A stretch of DNA of 64,000 bases from Myxococcales bacterium (lineage in GTDB: Bacteria; Myxococcota_A; Polyangia; Haliangiales; Haliangiaceae), in assembly GCA_016720595.1 (NCBI GenBank), contig JADKKI010000031.1, forward strand, positions 1 through 64,000, in the 5' to 3' direction. Under the pieces are notes generated by a model. The model saw only the letters and a program-made list of their open reading frames with translations, did no database searches and was not told the DNA's origin. Below are positions 53,495-62,304 of this stretch, piece after piece. The position numbers and the translations under genes are program-made. Positions within the stretch are counted from its first letter, which is position 1. Each line of letters opens with the position of its first letter.

Positions 53495-53914
53495 ATGTCG
53501 TCCGAGCTTCGTCGTGCAGCGCGCCTGGTGGTCAACTCGCCCGCCGTCTGCGAATCGATCGGCCAGGTGCCGATGACGCTGCATCCGAACCTCGCCGCGG
53601 TGTTCAAGCGGGTGGAGGCCGATGCCAGCACGATCGGCAAGCGGTTCCCCGCGGTGGTCCGCGATCTGTCCACCAACGGCGCGTTCATCTCCGGACCCAC
53701 GATCCCGCTGCTGTCTCGCGTCGCGATCAAGTTCGAGGTCCGCGGCATCGGGCCGATCGATGCGGTCGGCTGGGTGCTGTGGCAGCGCACGGATGACTGC
53801 GAGCTGCCCAGCGAGAGCGGCAGCGTGATGCTGCCGAAGGGCTTCGGGGTGCTGTTCGAGTCGATCCCGCTCGAGACGCGGGGCCAGATCGCCGCCCTCG
53901 TCGCGAAGCAGTGA
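53495..53914 (+). CDS. PilZ-domain protein
   Basis: Start at ATG 53495, 8 bp after metG. The 139-residue protein has the PilZ-type pattern KRFPAVVRDLSTNGAFISGP (DxSxxG motif), then VAIKFEVRGIGPIDAVGWVL and GFGVLFESIP. The RxxxR part needed for c-di-GMP binding is only partly matched, so binding is uncertain. Its stop overlaps the GTG of the next gene. It is likely a small c-di-GMP receptor or a PilZ-fold adaptor. Confidence 0.83.
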   Translation: MSSELRRAARLVVNSPAVCESIGQVPMTLHPNLAAVFKRVEADASTIGKRFPAVVRDLSTNGAFISGPTIPLLSRVAIKFEVRGIGPIDAVGWVLWQRTDDCELPSESGSVMLPKGFGVLFESIPLETRGQIAALVAKQ

Positions 53915-54381
53915 GCACGTTCCGGTTTCGGCCGCGCTACCGCGGTGTGGCCTGGACCGCGATCGGGCTCGGAGGCGGGCTCGGCGTGGTCGCCACCGTG
54001 CTCGGGTTTGCCGCGATGCCACTCACCACGGGGATCCTGGGCATCGCGCTCGGCGGCGCCTATCTCAACTCGCGAACGTGGAAGTTCGTGGTCGTGACCG
54101 ATGCGGACGGCCTCGAGGTCCGCGACGGCAAGGGCACGCGGTTCCGGCTGCGCTGGACGGAGATCGTGCGCGTGGTCGCCTCGCCCTCGACCAAGACCTG
54201 CTTCGTCGATGGTGGCCGTCCCGAGCACAGCTTGCTCGTGCCCGGTGATGGTGCGCCGGCGCCGTACGCGATCACGGATCGCGACGAGCTGTTCGCGACG
54301 ATCCTCGAGCGCGTCACTCCGGACCGGATCGAGACGGTCGAAACGCTGGAGCGCGCGACCGCGGCGACCAAGCCTGCGTGA
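53911..54381 (+). CDS. Membrane protein with PH-like domain
   Basis: A 156-residue protein (GTG 53911, GTGA overlap). Two membrane helices (AWTAIGLGGGLGVVATVLGF, ITGILGIALGG-type segment, about 14-50) are followed by a soluble region VVVTDADGLEVRDGKGTRFR, LRWTEIVRVVASPST, that resembles a bacterial PH/YdbT-like domain. A short C-terminal helix ends the protein. Common in small membrane proteins of unknown function. Co-transcribed with PilZ and the preceding metG. Confidence 0.7.
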   Translation: MSTFRFRPRYRGVAWTAIGLGGGLGVVATVLGFAAMPLTTGILGIALGGAYLNSRTWKFVVVTDADGLEVRDGKGTRFRLRWTEIVRVVASPSTKTCFVDGGRPEHSLLVPGDGAPAPYAITDRDELFATILERVTPDRIETVETLERATAATKPA

Positions 54382-54393
54382 TAACTTTTCGGC

Positions 54394-55413
54394 ATGGGTC
54401 TATTCGACAAGCTCAAGGGAATCGTCAAGGGTGCGCAGGACGCGGCCCAACCGCAGCAGCAGCAGGCGCAGCAACAGCAGCCCCAGCAGCAGCAGTACCA
54501 GGCTCAGCCCGAGCCAGAGCCCGAGGACGTCGAGGAGGACGAGGAGCAGGACGACTCCGAGGCCGATGACTGGGGCGGCTGGGATCCTCACAACCACGAG
54601 GAGTTCTGGTTCCGCCTGAAGGCGATCGAGAAGGCCGGCAATGATGGCGGGGATGACGCGTGCGACGCGAAGTGCCGCGAGTACGGCATCCGCGACTGGG
54701 GCCACATGGGCCGGGTGCGGGACACGTTCAATCGCCACTTCGGCCACACCCACGAGTTCGTGCAGGCCGCGATGAACGCTGGCAATCGTCAGGCGCGCGA
54801 GCAGTTCGGCGCGGCGGCGGCGTCGAACCCGCAGATCCTCGAGCCCGTCGAGGGCATCGACATCAAGACCTACTCGTTCACCCAGGCGCGCGCGATGGGC
54901 GTGGGGAACGACATGGGCAAGTGGGCCGCGATCCTCGCCGAGAACGGCATGGATCAGGCGAAGTGGGATCGCGTGAACACCGAGTGGCAGCGCCGCATGA
55001 GCGGCCAGGCCGGTGACATGAACGCGACGATGGCGCTGATGACCGAGTACGGCAAGTACTTCGGCATGGCCCAGCAGGGGCAGTTCGGCGCCTCCGCGGC
55101 GGCGAACGCGGGCCAGGCCGGCACGCTCAACCAGGGTCAGGGCGCGGTCGGCGCCGAGCCCTGCACGCTCGAGCGCTACGCGGAGATCGGCGGCGCGCAG
55201 TCGGCGTGGTCGCAGCAGGGCCGCGACGTGAACGCGATGCTGCAGCAGCAGTTCGGCATGAACGCCCTCGACTGGTCGAACCTCAGCCAGTACTGGTCGG
55301 CGAAGATCGGCGGCGACTACCGGATCGGCCTGCGCTACAGCGAGCTGCAGACGCACTACGAGCAGCAGTACAAGGCGCAGGGCGGCTCGTTCGACGACGA
55401 CCTGAGCGTCTGA
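54394..55413 (+). CDS. Cytosolic repeat protein with Gln-rich linker (DUF6620-like)
   Basis: A 339-residue soluble protein. It begins MGLFDKLKGIVKGAQDAAQP, then a poly-Gln/Pro linker (CAG-rich bases 54450-54502) and an acidic stretch. The rest is three helical repeats: FWFRLKAIEKAGNDGGDDAC, KWAAILAENGMDQAKWDRVN followed by WQRRMSG, and YAEIGGAQSAWSQQGRDVNA, each ending YGKYFG- or HFGH-like. The pattern recalls DUF6620 (from memory). The GLFDKLK start is like lipid-binding amphipathic N-termini. Function unknown. Confidence 0.72.
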   Translation: MGLFDKLKGIVKGAQDAAQPQQQQAQQQQPQQQQYQAQPEPEPEDVEEDEEQDDSEADDWGGWDPHNHEEFWFRLKAIEKAGNDGGDDACDAKCREYGIRDWGHMGRVRDTFNRHFGHTHEFVQAAMNAGNRQAREQFGAAAASNPQILEPVEGIDIKTYSFTQARAMGVGNDMGKWAAILAENGMDQAKWDRVNTEWQRRMSGQAGDMNATMALMTEYGKYFGMAQQGQFGASAAANAGQAGTLNQGQGAVGAEPCTLERYAEIGGAQSAWSQQGRDVNAMLQQQFGMNALDWSNLSQYWSAKIGGDYRIGLRYSELQTHYEQQYKAQGGSFDDDLSV

Positions 55414-55443
55414 ACGAAGTCTGAACGAAGTCCAAACGAACGG
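55411..55443. repeat. 11-bp tandem repeat across the gene end
   Basis: TGAACGAAGTC occurs twice (55411-55421, 55422-55432), then CAAACGAACGG (55433-55443) as a diverged third copy. The first copy contains the stop TGA of the repeat-protein gene, and the third ends 8 bp before the GTG of the next gene. It may set the intergenic spacing in the operon. Confidence 0.7.
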
Positions 55444-55450
55444 AGCATCC

Positions 55451-55954
55451 GTGGCCGATCCGATGGCGCTCCTCGGGTACCTCACCGAGGAGCTCGGCAA
55501 GCTGTTCGACGACGCGCTGCTGGTCGAGCCAGCGGGTGGCGTCAACGATGCGTGGGCGAAGGTCCTCGCGGGCTACGGCGTGGCGCCGATCGGCGCGGCC
55601 GAGCGCGAGCGGTTGCGCGCGCAGCTGAACCTCGCGCGCGGCGCCTTGCCCGGCGAGGTCGCCGCCTGTGCACACGCGATCGCGCGGAGGTTCGCCGACG
55701 CCGTCGGTGAGCCCCGGCTGGTCGCCGCGGCCGAGGAGGTCTGGCGGACCACGGAGGCGACGTATCTCAAGCACGCCACCTGGCGGCCCAAGAGCATGTT
55801 CGCGTTCGCGGTGCAGAGCGCGAAGACGGCGAAGAGCAAGGGCTGGCAACGCCCGCCCGGTGGGTTCGTGATCCGCTGCTCCCAGTGCGGAGGCCCGCGC
55901 CTCGCCGAGGAGCTGGCGTGTCAGTTCTGCGGAAAGGACAAGCTCGGCACATGA
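55451..55954 (+). CDS. Zinc-ribbon protein
   Basis: A 167-residue cytosolic protein from GTG 55451. The first 130 residues are helical (ALLGYLTEELGKLFDDALLV, RLRAQLNLARGALPGEVAAC). The C-terminus is a zinc ribbon: IRCSQCGGPRLAEELACQFC, then GKDKLGT. The CxxC-x12-CxxC spacing is standard. The stop overlaps the ATG of the next zinc-ribbon gene (ATGA). A binding-adaptor role in a complex with that protein is likely. No family recognised. Confidence 0.75.
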   Translation: MADPMALLGYLTEELGKLFDDALLVEPAGGVNDAWAKVLAGYGVAPIGAAERERLRAQLNLARGALPGEVAACAHAIARRFADAVGEPRLVAAAEEVWRTTEATYLKHATWRPKSMFAFAVQSAKTAKSKGWQRPPGGFVIRCSQCGGPRLAEELACQFCGKDKLGT

Positions 55955-57027
55955 CCATGCAACCAGTTCCGGTGGCCCTCGCGCCCCTCGCGACGCGCTG
56001 GACCACGTTCCTCGACAAGGTGCGCGCGCGCGTCAGGGAGATCGATGGCGAGGCGGTCGCCGCGTACACCGAGGTGCTCGCCGTGGAGGCAGTCGATGGC
56101 ACCGCCGTCTCCGGGATCTCGAGCGCCCTCAAGGCCCGGCTCCTCGCGCTCCGCGCGAAGGTCGACGAGTCGTGGGAGAAGATCGATGGCGAGCTCGACA
56201 ACATCGATCTCGACGATGCGCGCGCGAGCGGCCGGTTCCGCGGCCAGATGCTGACGCTCAAGGCCAACTTCGCGCGCGAGCTCGAGCGCGAGACCGAGCG
56301 GATGATCATGAAGGGCGAGGCAGACAGCGGCCGCGCGTTACACGCCGTGGCCCTCGCGGAGATCGCGGTCGCGGTCCCCTGCCAGCACTGCGGCGCACAG
56401 CTCGATCGCCGGAACACGGCGTGGCACCAGGCGGTCAACCTCACCTGCCCGCACTGCAAGGCGATCACCACGGCCACCCCCGGCACCGCCTCGCAGTCGT
56501 TCGCGATGGGCGCCGGCGCGATGTTCCTCGCGCGCGAGGCGGCGTGGCCCGAGTGGTGCGCGATGCAGGATGCCGAGGCCCAGTGGCACCGGCTCCGCCA
56601 CAAGACGCTCGACGATGTCGGACGATGGGAGGCCGCCAACCGGACGTACTGGCAGGCGTTCGCGAACGCGATGGGCCGGCTGCACCCGGGATGGACGCCG
56701 CAGCACGTCGCCGACGAGGTCAACGGCAAGGTGCGCTGGTCGATGGACGCCACGTGGCAGGACGACCGCACGGTGCGCGAGCGGAACGGCCACGGCCTCG
56801 CTGCCGTGGCCTCGGGAGATCCGAATCGGCTCGCCGCCTGGCTCCAGCAGGAGGAGGATCCTTCCGATGCCGCGGAGATGCTGATCGAGGCCGCGATCGA
56901 GCGCGGCTGGGCGCAGCACGCGCCGTGGGTCGCCCAGGTCGCCGCGCCGATCATCCGAGCCGACGCCGGCTGGGCCGCCGAGAAGGTGGACGAGGCGACC
57001 TACTATCACGCGACCCGCGGGGAGTAG
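55951..57027 (+). CDS. Coiled-coil and zinc-ribbon protein
   Basis: A 358-residue protein starting at ATG 55951. The first 120 residues are a long helix/coiled coil (ARVREIDGEAVAAYTEVLAV, GQMLTLKANFARELERETER). A zinc ribbon follows at about 142-175: PCQHCGAQLDRRNTAWHQAV with NLTCPHCKA. The rest is helical and Trp-rich (EAAWPEWCAMQDAEAQWHRL). It is translationally coupled to the previous zinc-ribbon gene. Function unknown; the pair may be a two-component complex. Confidence 0.75.
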   Translation: MTMQPVPVALAPLATRWTTFLDKVRARVREIDGEAVAAYTEVLAVEAVDGTAVSGISSALKARLLALRAKVDESWEKIDGELDNIDLDDARASGRFRGQMLTLKANFARELERETERMIMKGEADSGRALHAVALAEIAVAVPCQHCGAQLDRRNTAWHQAVNLTCPHCKAITTATPGTASQSFAMGAGAMFLAREAAWPEWCAMQDAEAQWHRLRHKTLDDVGRWEAANRTYWQAFANAMGRLHPGWTPQHVADEVNGKVRWSMDATWQDDRTVRERNGHGLAAVASGDPNRLAAWLQQEEDPSDAAEMLIEAAIERGWAQHAPWVAQVAAPIIRADAGWAAEKVDEATYYHATRGE

Positions 57028-57154
57028 CGCGTCGAGCAGGGTCGGCACCTGTTCGCGTTCTGGCGTGGATTGCCCAGGTTTGTCAGATCTTCGTCGTGCG
57101 CCCACGTGATCTGGGGGAGTTGGAGGCGGCACCCGGCGTGCAATCCCTCGCTGG

Positions 57155-57916
57155 ATGCTTCGTCTGGAGATCCTCGCGACCCTGCTGCTCGTGGTCCTGA
57201 CAGGCACGGCGGCCGCCGCCCCCGACGCCCCCGACGATCTGGCGACCACGCTGCAACGCGCCATCGACCTCGCAGGCGGGGGCCGCTGTGACGAGGCCCT
57301 CGCACTGACCCGCGCCCTCGCCACCGCCGATCAGGCGTTCTATGTGGCCAACGTCCCAGCGCAGCCCGCCCTCGCCGCGTGCGTCCGCGAGCGGATCGCG
57401 CGCCCCGCCCCACCCGCACCACCTCCTCGCGCGACCACGCACACGGCGGGCGATGACGACCCGAGCGTGCTCGGCAACCTCCTGATCGCCGGCGGCGCCG
57501 GCACGGCCGGCTTCTTCGCGTTCGGGCTCCTCGCCAACAAGATCGCGTACGGCAGGATCGACGGGGGCGGCGATGATGAAGGGCTGCCGAGCGGCGAGTT
57601 CGTGATCGCCTCGTCGATCGGCAGCACGCTCCTGCCGGCCGCCGCGGTCTATCTGATGAACCGCGACGATCGCCATGACAGCTCGCTCGCGATGACGGTC
57701 ACCGGATCGGTCGTGTTCGGCCTGGTCGGGACCGTGGTCGGCTACCCGATGGTCGTCGACTCGCCGCTCCTCGGGCTCGCGGTGATCATCGGCACGCCCG
57801 CGGTGGGCGCGGTGGTCGGCAATCGGCTCAGCCGATCGCTCAAGCGGCTGCCGGTCGAGGTGGTGCCGATGGCGGCTCCGGGTCAGTTCGGCGCGATCGT
57901 CGGCGGCCGGTTCTAA
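57155..57916 (+). CDS. Exported protein with glycine-zipper membrane segments
   Basis: A 253-residue protein with a Sec signal (MLRLEILATLLLVVLTGTAA). A short Cys-containing N-terminal part (GRCDEALALTRALAT, LAACVRERIA) looks like one TPR-like helix pair. The remainder has about four membrane-like segments rich in Gly (LIAGGAGTAGFFAFGLLAN, VVFGLVGTVVGYPMVVDSPL, IIGTPAVGAVVGNRL). The end is short and polar. Function unknown; an inner-membrane or outer-membrane small channel is possible. Confidence 0.7.
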   Translation: MLRLEILATLLLVVLTGTAAAAPDAPDDLATTLQRAIDLAGGGRCDEALALTRALATADQAFYVANVPAQPALAACVRERIARPAPPAPPPRATTHTAGDDDPSVLGNLLIAGGAGTAGFFAFGLLANKIAYGRIDGGGDDEGLPSGEFVIASSIGSTLLPAAAVYLMNRDDRHDSSLAMTVTGSVVFGLVGTVVGYPMVVDSPLLGLAVIIGTPAVGAVVGNRLSRSLKRLPVEVVPMAAPGQFGAIVGGRF

Positions 57917-58257
57917 GGCGTAAGCGGTCGCGCGGCGTCTGGCGCGGTCACGCGATCGATCGCATCGCCGCCGCACTTCGGGCACGCACCGCCCACCGCC
58001 TTGGCATCGACGGTGCGCGAACAGTCACGACACCAGTAGAGGACGTTGTCCCCCGCGACCCAGCCGGTCGCGGCGCAGCGATCGCACTTCTGCTCCGATC
58101 CGATCCAGCCCCAGCCGCTGCACCAATCGCAGTTGCCCCGCGCACGACGCACGCCGCTGCCGTGGCACTCCCAGCAGCTCGCGATCCCATCACACGGATG
58201 GGGCCACCAGCCCACGCCGCTGCACAGCTCGCAGTCCTCGGGCTGCCCCTCGGCCAT
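57913..58257 (-). CDS. DnaJ-type zinc-finger protein
   Basis: A 114-residue protein made almost entirely of CxxCxGxG-like repeats: CELCSGVGW, CWECHGSG, CDWCSGWGW, CDRCAATGW, then CRDC and CPKCGG. DnaJ has four CxxCxGxG motifs with two zinc ions; this protein has the equivalent zinc module but no J domain or substrate domain. Its stop overlaps the stop of the convergent exported protein by 4 bp. It may be a thiol-disulfide or protein-holding zinc module. Not assigned to a pathway. Confidence 0.8.
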   Translation of the reverse strand: MAEGQPEDCELCSGVGWWPHPCDGIASCWECHGSGVRRARGNCDWCSGWGWIGSEQKCDRCAATGWVAGDNVLYWCRDCSRTVDAKAVGGACPKCGGDAIDRVTAPDAARPLTP

Positions 58258-58325
58258 GCCCCAGTTTACGCCGCCGGCCGAAACGCGAGGAAGTCCCCTT
58301 GGGGGACATCTGGTAGGGTGCGCCC

Positions 58326-59321
58326 GTGTCGTTCCTGTTCCCGAGCTCGACGATCACGTTCGAGGCGGCGCTCCGCGACCTCGCGCAGGGCAGCCCGAAG
58401 GCCCGTGCGTTTGCCGCGCACGCCCTGGGCGAGCTCACCGAGCCGGCCGAGAAGCGCCGCGCGCTCGACGCGCTGATCGCCGCCCTCGACGACGATCGGT
58501 TCGAGGTTCGGGCCGAGGCGTCGGGCTCGCTCGGCGAGCTCGGTGAGCCCGCGGCGATCCCCGCGCTCGTCAAGCGCCTCGGGGACGGCGCCGCCGCCGT
58601 GCGCCAGAACGCGGCGATCGCGCTCGGCACGATCGGCCACCCCGACGGGTTCGACCCTCTCGCCGAGGCGCTCGCCGACGGCCCCGCCGATCTGCGGTTC
58701 CAGGCGGCCACGTCGCTCGCCGAGATCGATCAGCAGCGCTCCGCGCCGCTCCTCGCGAAGGCGCTGGACGACAAGGATCCCCAGGTGGTCGGTGCCGCCG
58801 CACTGTCACTGGGCGCGATCGGAGACAAGGCCTCTGCCGCCCTGCTCGCCGCGCATCTCGAGCACACCGATCCCAGCGCCCGGTTCGACGTGGCGTACGC
58901 CCTCGCGGAGCTCGGCGACCCGCGGGGACGCGCCGCCCTGGCGGGTGCGCTCGCAGATCCTGAACGTGCATGGGATGCGGTCACCGCGCTCGCGACCCTG
59001 GGCACTGCCGACGATGCCGAGGCCCTCGGCCGCGCCCTCGCCAACAAGAAGACCCCGCCCGAAGCGTGCGTCCTCGCCGCCGGGAAGCTGCTCGTGATCG
59101 CCCCCAATGGAGCGCATCACGATGCCGCGCGACGCGTGCTGATCGCCGCGCTCGGCGCGCGCAAGGTCCACGTCCGCGGCCTCGCCGTGGAGCAGCTCGG
59201 TGCGAGCGCCGGCGAGTGGGCGAAGGCACCGCTCGAGAAGCTCGCACGCAGCGGCAAGGGCGCGGAGCTGATCGAGGCGATCGCCGCCGCCCTGCGCATG
59301 ATCGACGAGCGCCTCGCATGA
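58326..59321 (+). CDS. HEAT-repeat protein
   Basis: A 331-residue protein from GTG 58326, all-helical with PBS-lyase-type HEAT repeats of about 30 residues: LTEPAEKRRALDALIAALDD, LGELGEPAAIPALVKRLGDG, LGTIGHPDGFDPLAEALADG, LGAIGDKASAALLAAHLEHT, ALAELGDPRGRAALAGALAD. Such proteins act as scaffolds or, with an active site, phycobilin lyases; no lyase signature is visible here. The TGA overlaps the tatD ATG. Confidence 0.87.
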   Translation: MSFLFPSSTITFEAALRDLAQGSPKARAFAAHALGELTEPAEKRRALDALIAALDDDRFEVRAEASGSLGELGEPAAIPALVKRLGDGAAAVRQNAAIALGTIGHPDGFDPLAEALADGPADLRFQAATSLAEIDQQRSAPLLAKALDDKDPQVVGAAALSLGAIGDKASAALLAAHLEHTDPSARFDVAYALAELGDPRGRAALAGALADPERAWDAVTALATLGTADDAEALGRALANKKTPPEACVLAAGKLLVIAPNGAHHDAARRVLIAALGARKVHVRGLAVEQLGASAGEWAKAPLEKLARSGKGAELIEAIAAALRMIDERLA

Positions 59322-60115
59322 TCCGGCTGTTCGATTCGCACGCCCACGTCGATGGCCCGGAGTTCGATGCCGATCGCGGCGAGGTCCTCGCGCGAGCACG
59401 CGCTGCAGGCGTCTCGCGGATGATCGTGATCGGCGCGGTCGGGGACACCGGCAGCGCCGAGCGCTCGGTGGCGCTGGCCGAGCAAGATCCGGACATCTGG
59501 GCCACCGTGGCCACCCATCCCCACGACGTCGACAAGATGACCGACGCGTGGTGGGCCGTGCACGAGCGGCTCGCGCCGCATCCGCGCGTGGTCGCGATCG
59601 GCGAGACCGGCCTCGACTACTATTACGATCACTCGCCACGGCAGGTGCAGCAGGTCGCGTTCGCGCGCTTCCTCGAGCTCGCGCACCGCGTGGGCAAGCC
59701 GGTGGTCTGCCACATCCGCGATGCCCACGACGACGCGCGCGCGATCCTCAAGGAAGGCCGCGCCGGCGAGCTCGGGTGCGTGATCCACTGCTTCACGGGC
59801 ACGCCGGAGGACGCGAAGGCCTATGCCGAGCTCGGCTACTACGTCTCGTTCTCGGGCATCGTCACCTACAAGACCGCCCAGCCGCTGCGGGACGCCGTGC
59901 CCTTCGTGCCCCGCGACCGGCTCCTGATCGAGACCGATTGCCCCTACCTGGCACCGATCCCGAAGCGGGGAAAGCGCAACGAACCCGGGTTCATCGTGCA
60001 CACGGCGGAGGTGGTAGCCAGCTGTGCAGGTATGAGTTTCGAGGAGTTAGCCGCTCAAACGGTCGAGAATACGTGCCGTGTGTTCCACCTCGATCCTCCC
60101 ACAGGCTTACCTTGA
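59318..60115 (+). CDS. tatD: TatD-family metal-dependent DNase
   Basis: A 265-residue TIM-barrel hydrolase. Metal ligands: HAH (H8, H10), the Glu of AIGETGLDYYYDHSPR, the His of VVCHIRDAHDDA, the His of VIHCFTGTPEDA and the Asp of LIETDCPYLAP. These are all canonical for TatD. It removes 3-prime nucleotides in DNA repair/degradation. Its start overlaps the HEAT gene stop. The -35 box of the rplC promoter overlaps its stop codon. Confidence 0.93.
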   Translation: MIRLFDSHAHVDGPEFDADRGEVLARARAAGVSRMIVIGAVGDTGSAERSVALAEQDPDIWATVATHPHDVDKMTDAWWAVHERLAPHPRVVAIGETGLDYYYDHSPRQVQQVAFARFLELAHRVGKPVVCHIRDAHDDARAILKEGRAGELGCVIHCFTGTPEDAKAYAELGYYVSFSGIVTYKTAQPLRDAVPFVPRDRLLIETDCPYLAPIPKRGKRNEPGFIVHTAEVVASCAGMSFEELAAQTVENTCRVFHLDPPTGLP

Positions 60116-60140
60116 CGGGTAAGGCGCACGCGGGTATGTA
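60112..60140 (+). promoter_or_regulatory. Sigma-70-type promoter of rplC
   Basis: TTGACG (60112-60117), exactly 17 bp, then TATGTA (60135-60140). The -35 includes the TGA of tatD. The predicted start at about 60147 leaves a 32-base leader containing TAGGAGCT, a good ribosome site (GGAG). This explains how a ribosomal-protein gene is expressed away from the S10 operon. Confidence 0.6.
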
Positions 60141-60178
60141 TTCCCCCCTCGTTTCCGGTACGTAGGAGCTGTCACGTC

Positions 60179-60916
60179 ATGTCTCTCAAGATCGGCCTGC
60201 TCGGCAAGAAGCTCGGAATGACCCAGGTGTTCGCGGACGACGGTGAGTCGATCCCCGTCACCGTGATCCAGACGGGTCCGAACGTCGTGATCGGTACGCG
60301 TACCAAGGAGCGGGACGGCTACTCCGCGCTGGTGCTCGGCTTCGATGAGAAGCCCGTCCGCCTCGCCAACAAGCCGGAGCTCGGCGCGGTGAAGGAGAGC
60401 GGCCTCAAGCCGCAGCGCTTCATCCGCGAGATCCGCCTCGCCCCCGAAGAGGTCGCGAAGTTCACGGTCGGTCAGGCGATCAACGCCGGCGACGTGTTCG
60501 AAGTGAACATCCCGGTGGACGTCGAGGGCTGGTCCAAGGGCAAGGGCTACCAGGGCGTCATCAAGAAGCACCACATGAAGGGCATGACCCGCGCCCACGG
60601 TACCCACGAGTACTTCCGCCACGGCGGCTCGATCGGCTGCCGCCTCACCCCGCAGCGTGTCCACAAGGGCAAGCGCATGGCGGGTCAGATGGGCAACGAG
60701 AAGGTCACCGTCCAGAACCTTCAGCTCCTCCGCATCCTCGCCGAGGAAGGCGTGATCCTCGTCCGCGGCTCGATCCCGGGCGCGGCGAACGAGTACGTCG
60801 TCGTCTCGAAGGCTGCCACGCGCACGGTGTACAAGCGCAAGGGCATGGGCAAGGAAGAGGTTCGGTCGAAGAACCCGCTCAAGGCCTCCAAGAAGGCGGC
60901 TGCGGGTCGCGGCTAG
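60179..60916 (+). CDS. rplC: 50S ribosomal protein L3
   Basis: L3 of the large ribosomal subunit, 245 residues, longer than the E. coli protein (209) because of a charged C-terminal tail (GMGKEEVRSKNPLKASKKAA). Core motifs: IGLLGKKLGMTQVFADDGES, KGYQGVIKKHHMKGMTRAHG, THEYFRHGGSIGCRLTPQRV and GKRMAGQMGNEKVTVQNLQL. In most bacteria rplC follows rpsJ and precedes rplD; here it stands alone between tatD and rlmE with its own promoter and ends in a hairpin. Confidence 0.95.
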   Translation: MSLKIGLLGKKLGMTQVFADDGESIPVTVIQTGPNVVIGTRTKERDGYSALVLGFDEKPVRLANKPELGAVKESGLKPQRFIREIRLAPEEVAKFTVGQAINAGDVFEVNIPVDVEGWSKGKGYQGVIKKHHMKGMTRAHGTHEYFRHGGSIGCRLTPQRVHKGKRMAGQMGNEKVTVQNLQLLRILAEEGVILVRGSIPGAANEYVVVSKAATRTVYKRKGMGKEEVRSKNPLKASKKAAAGRG

Positions 60917-60940
60917 TAGCCGACCTGCCTCGGCAGTACG

Positions 60941-60965
60941 GGCCCGGCGCGCGAGCGTCCGGGCC
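60941..60965 (+). terminator. Hairpin after rplC
   Basis: GGCCCGG (60941-60947), an 11-base loop, CCGGGCC (60959-60965), followed by TTCGTAGTTTT. A perfect 7-bp GC stem with a broken T run fits a weak intrinsic terminator or a transcript-end hairpin. Confidence 0.55.
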
Positions 60966-60988
60966 TTCGTAGTTTTCTGGTAGTTCAG

Positions 60989-61609
60989 ATGTCCAAGCGC
61001 CTCGACGATCGGAGCACCCGACACGATCGCTTTCACCAGAAAGCGAAGAAGGAGGGCTTCCTTGCGCGCGCGGTCTACAAGCTCCAGGAGATCGACGAGA
61101 AGCATCGGATCTTCGACGGCGGGCATCGCGTCCTCGATCTCGGATGCGCACCGGGCTCGTGGCTCCAGTACGCGAACCAGACCATCGGCGAGCGTGCGGT
61201 GCTGGTCGGCCTCGATCGCGCGCCGCTCGATCGCCCTCCCACGGGCGCACGGATCGTCGTCGGGGACGTACTGACCATCGACGTCAAGGAGCTGCTCGGC
61301 GACCTCCCGGCCTTCGACATCGTGCTCTCGGACATGGCGCCCGATACCAGCGGCGTGCGCAGCATGGATCAGGCGCGGAGCGAGGCGCTGTTCGAGCGCG
61401 CCCTCGAGATCGCCACGCTGGTGCTCGCCCCGGGCGGCAACTTCGTCGGCAAGCTGTTCCAGGGCCCGGACTTCAAGAAGCTCGGCGACGCGGTCCGCAG
61501 CAAGTTCGCCGTCGGCAAGACGGTGAAGCCGGCGTCGAGCCGCCAGATCTCGATCGAGCAGTACGTGATCGGGAAGGGCTTCCGCGGCCAGGGCGTGGTG
61601 GGGCCGTGA
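60989..61609 (+). CDS. rlmE: 23S rRNA (uridine-2-prime-O)-methyltransferase RlmE
   Basis: RlmE (RrmJ/FtsJ) methylates U2552 of 23S rRNA. The K-D-K-E tetrad is complete: K31 ([11 protein letters not shown]), D115 ([11 protein letters not shown]), K155 ([12 protein letters not shown]) and E190 ([13 protein letters not shown]). The SAM site is [11 protein letters not shown] (48-58). The 206-residue length is normal. It lies 72 bp after rplC, and its stop overlaps the next start (GTGA). Both neighbours (L3 and a tRNA t6A-family protein) are translation genes. Confidence 0.93.
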   Translation: MSKRLDDRSTRHDRFHQKAKKEGFLARAVYKLQEIDEKHRIFDGGHRVLDLGCAPGSWLQYANQTIGERAVLVGLDRAPLDRPPTGARIVVGDVLTIDVKELLGDLPAFDIVLSDMAPDTSGVRSMDQARSEALFERALEIATLVLAPGGNFVGKLFQGPDFKKLGDAVRSKFAVGKTVKPASSRQISIEQYVIGKGFRGQGVVGP

Positions 61610-62268
61610 GCGCCGCTGCCCGCCCCTCGCGAGGCGCGATGCCGCTGCGGCTGGTGTTCGATCAGCTCGAAGAGCCGTCGCCGCGGAAGATCGAGCAGGC
61701 CGTCGAGATCCTGCACGCCGGCGGGGTCGCCGCGTATCCCACCGATTCGATCTATGCCCTCGGCTGCGCGATCGAATCACGCGAGGGCATCGAGAAGATC
61801 TATCGCGCGAAGCTGATGCACAAGAATCAGCGGCTCGCGCTGATCTGCCCGGATCTCTCGATCGCGTCGCGGTACGGGCAGTTCTCGAACACCGCGTTCC
61901 GCCTCGCCCAGCAGATCTTCCCCGGCCCGTACACGCTCGTGGTCCCGGCGACGCACGAGGTGCCTCGCACGCTGACGCACCACAAGCGCCGCACCGTGGG
62001 CATTCGCATCACCAGCCACCCGATCGCCCAGGCGCTGTGCGTGGCGCTCGGCCGGCCGCTCCTGACCACCAGCGCGATCGCGCACGGCCCCGAGGAGGAC
62101 ATCACCTGCCGCGATGCCGACGAGGTGATCGCGTCGTTCGGTCGATTCCTCGATGTCGTGATCGACAGCGAGCAGACGCCTGCCGCGCCGTCGACGGTGA
62201 TCGAGGTCGATCAGGACACGATCACGGTGATCCGCGAGGGCCAGGGCTCGCTCGACGGCATCCTCTGA
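61606..62268 (+). CDS. YrdC/YciO-family protein
   Basis: A 220-residue YrdC-fold protein from GTG 61606 (overlap with rlmE). It has [77 protein letters not shown] and [15 protein letters not shown]. YrdC/Sua5 makes threonylcarbamoyl-AMP for tRNA t6A. The replacement of the KxRxxxKP region of YrdC by KNQRLALIC suggests the YciO subgroup, whose role is less certain. No Sua5 C-terminal domain. Confidence 0.87.
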   Translation: MSAAARPSRGAMPLRLVFDQLEEPSPRKIEQAVEILHAGGVAAYPTDSIYALGCAIESREGIEKIYRAKLMHKNQRLALICPDLSIASRYGQFSNTAFRLAQQIFPGPYTLVVPATHEVPRTLTHHKRRTVGIRITSHPIAQALCVALGRPLLTTSAIAHGPEEDITCRDADEVIASFGRFLDVVIDSEQTPAAPSTVIEVDQDTITVIREGQGSLDGIL

Positions 62269-62304
62269 CCTGACTGGGGCTGCCCCGCCCGCGACCTGCG
62301 CTCG

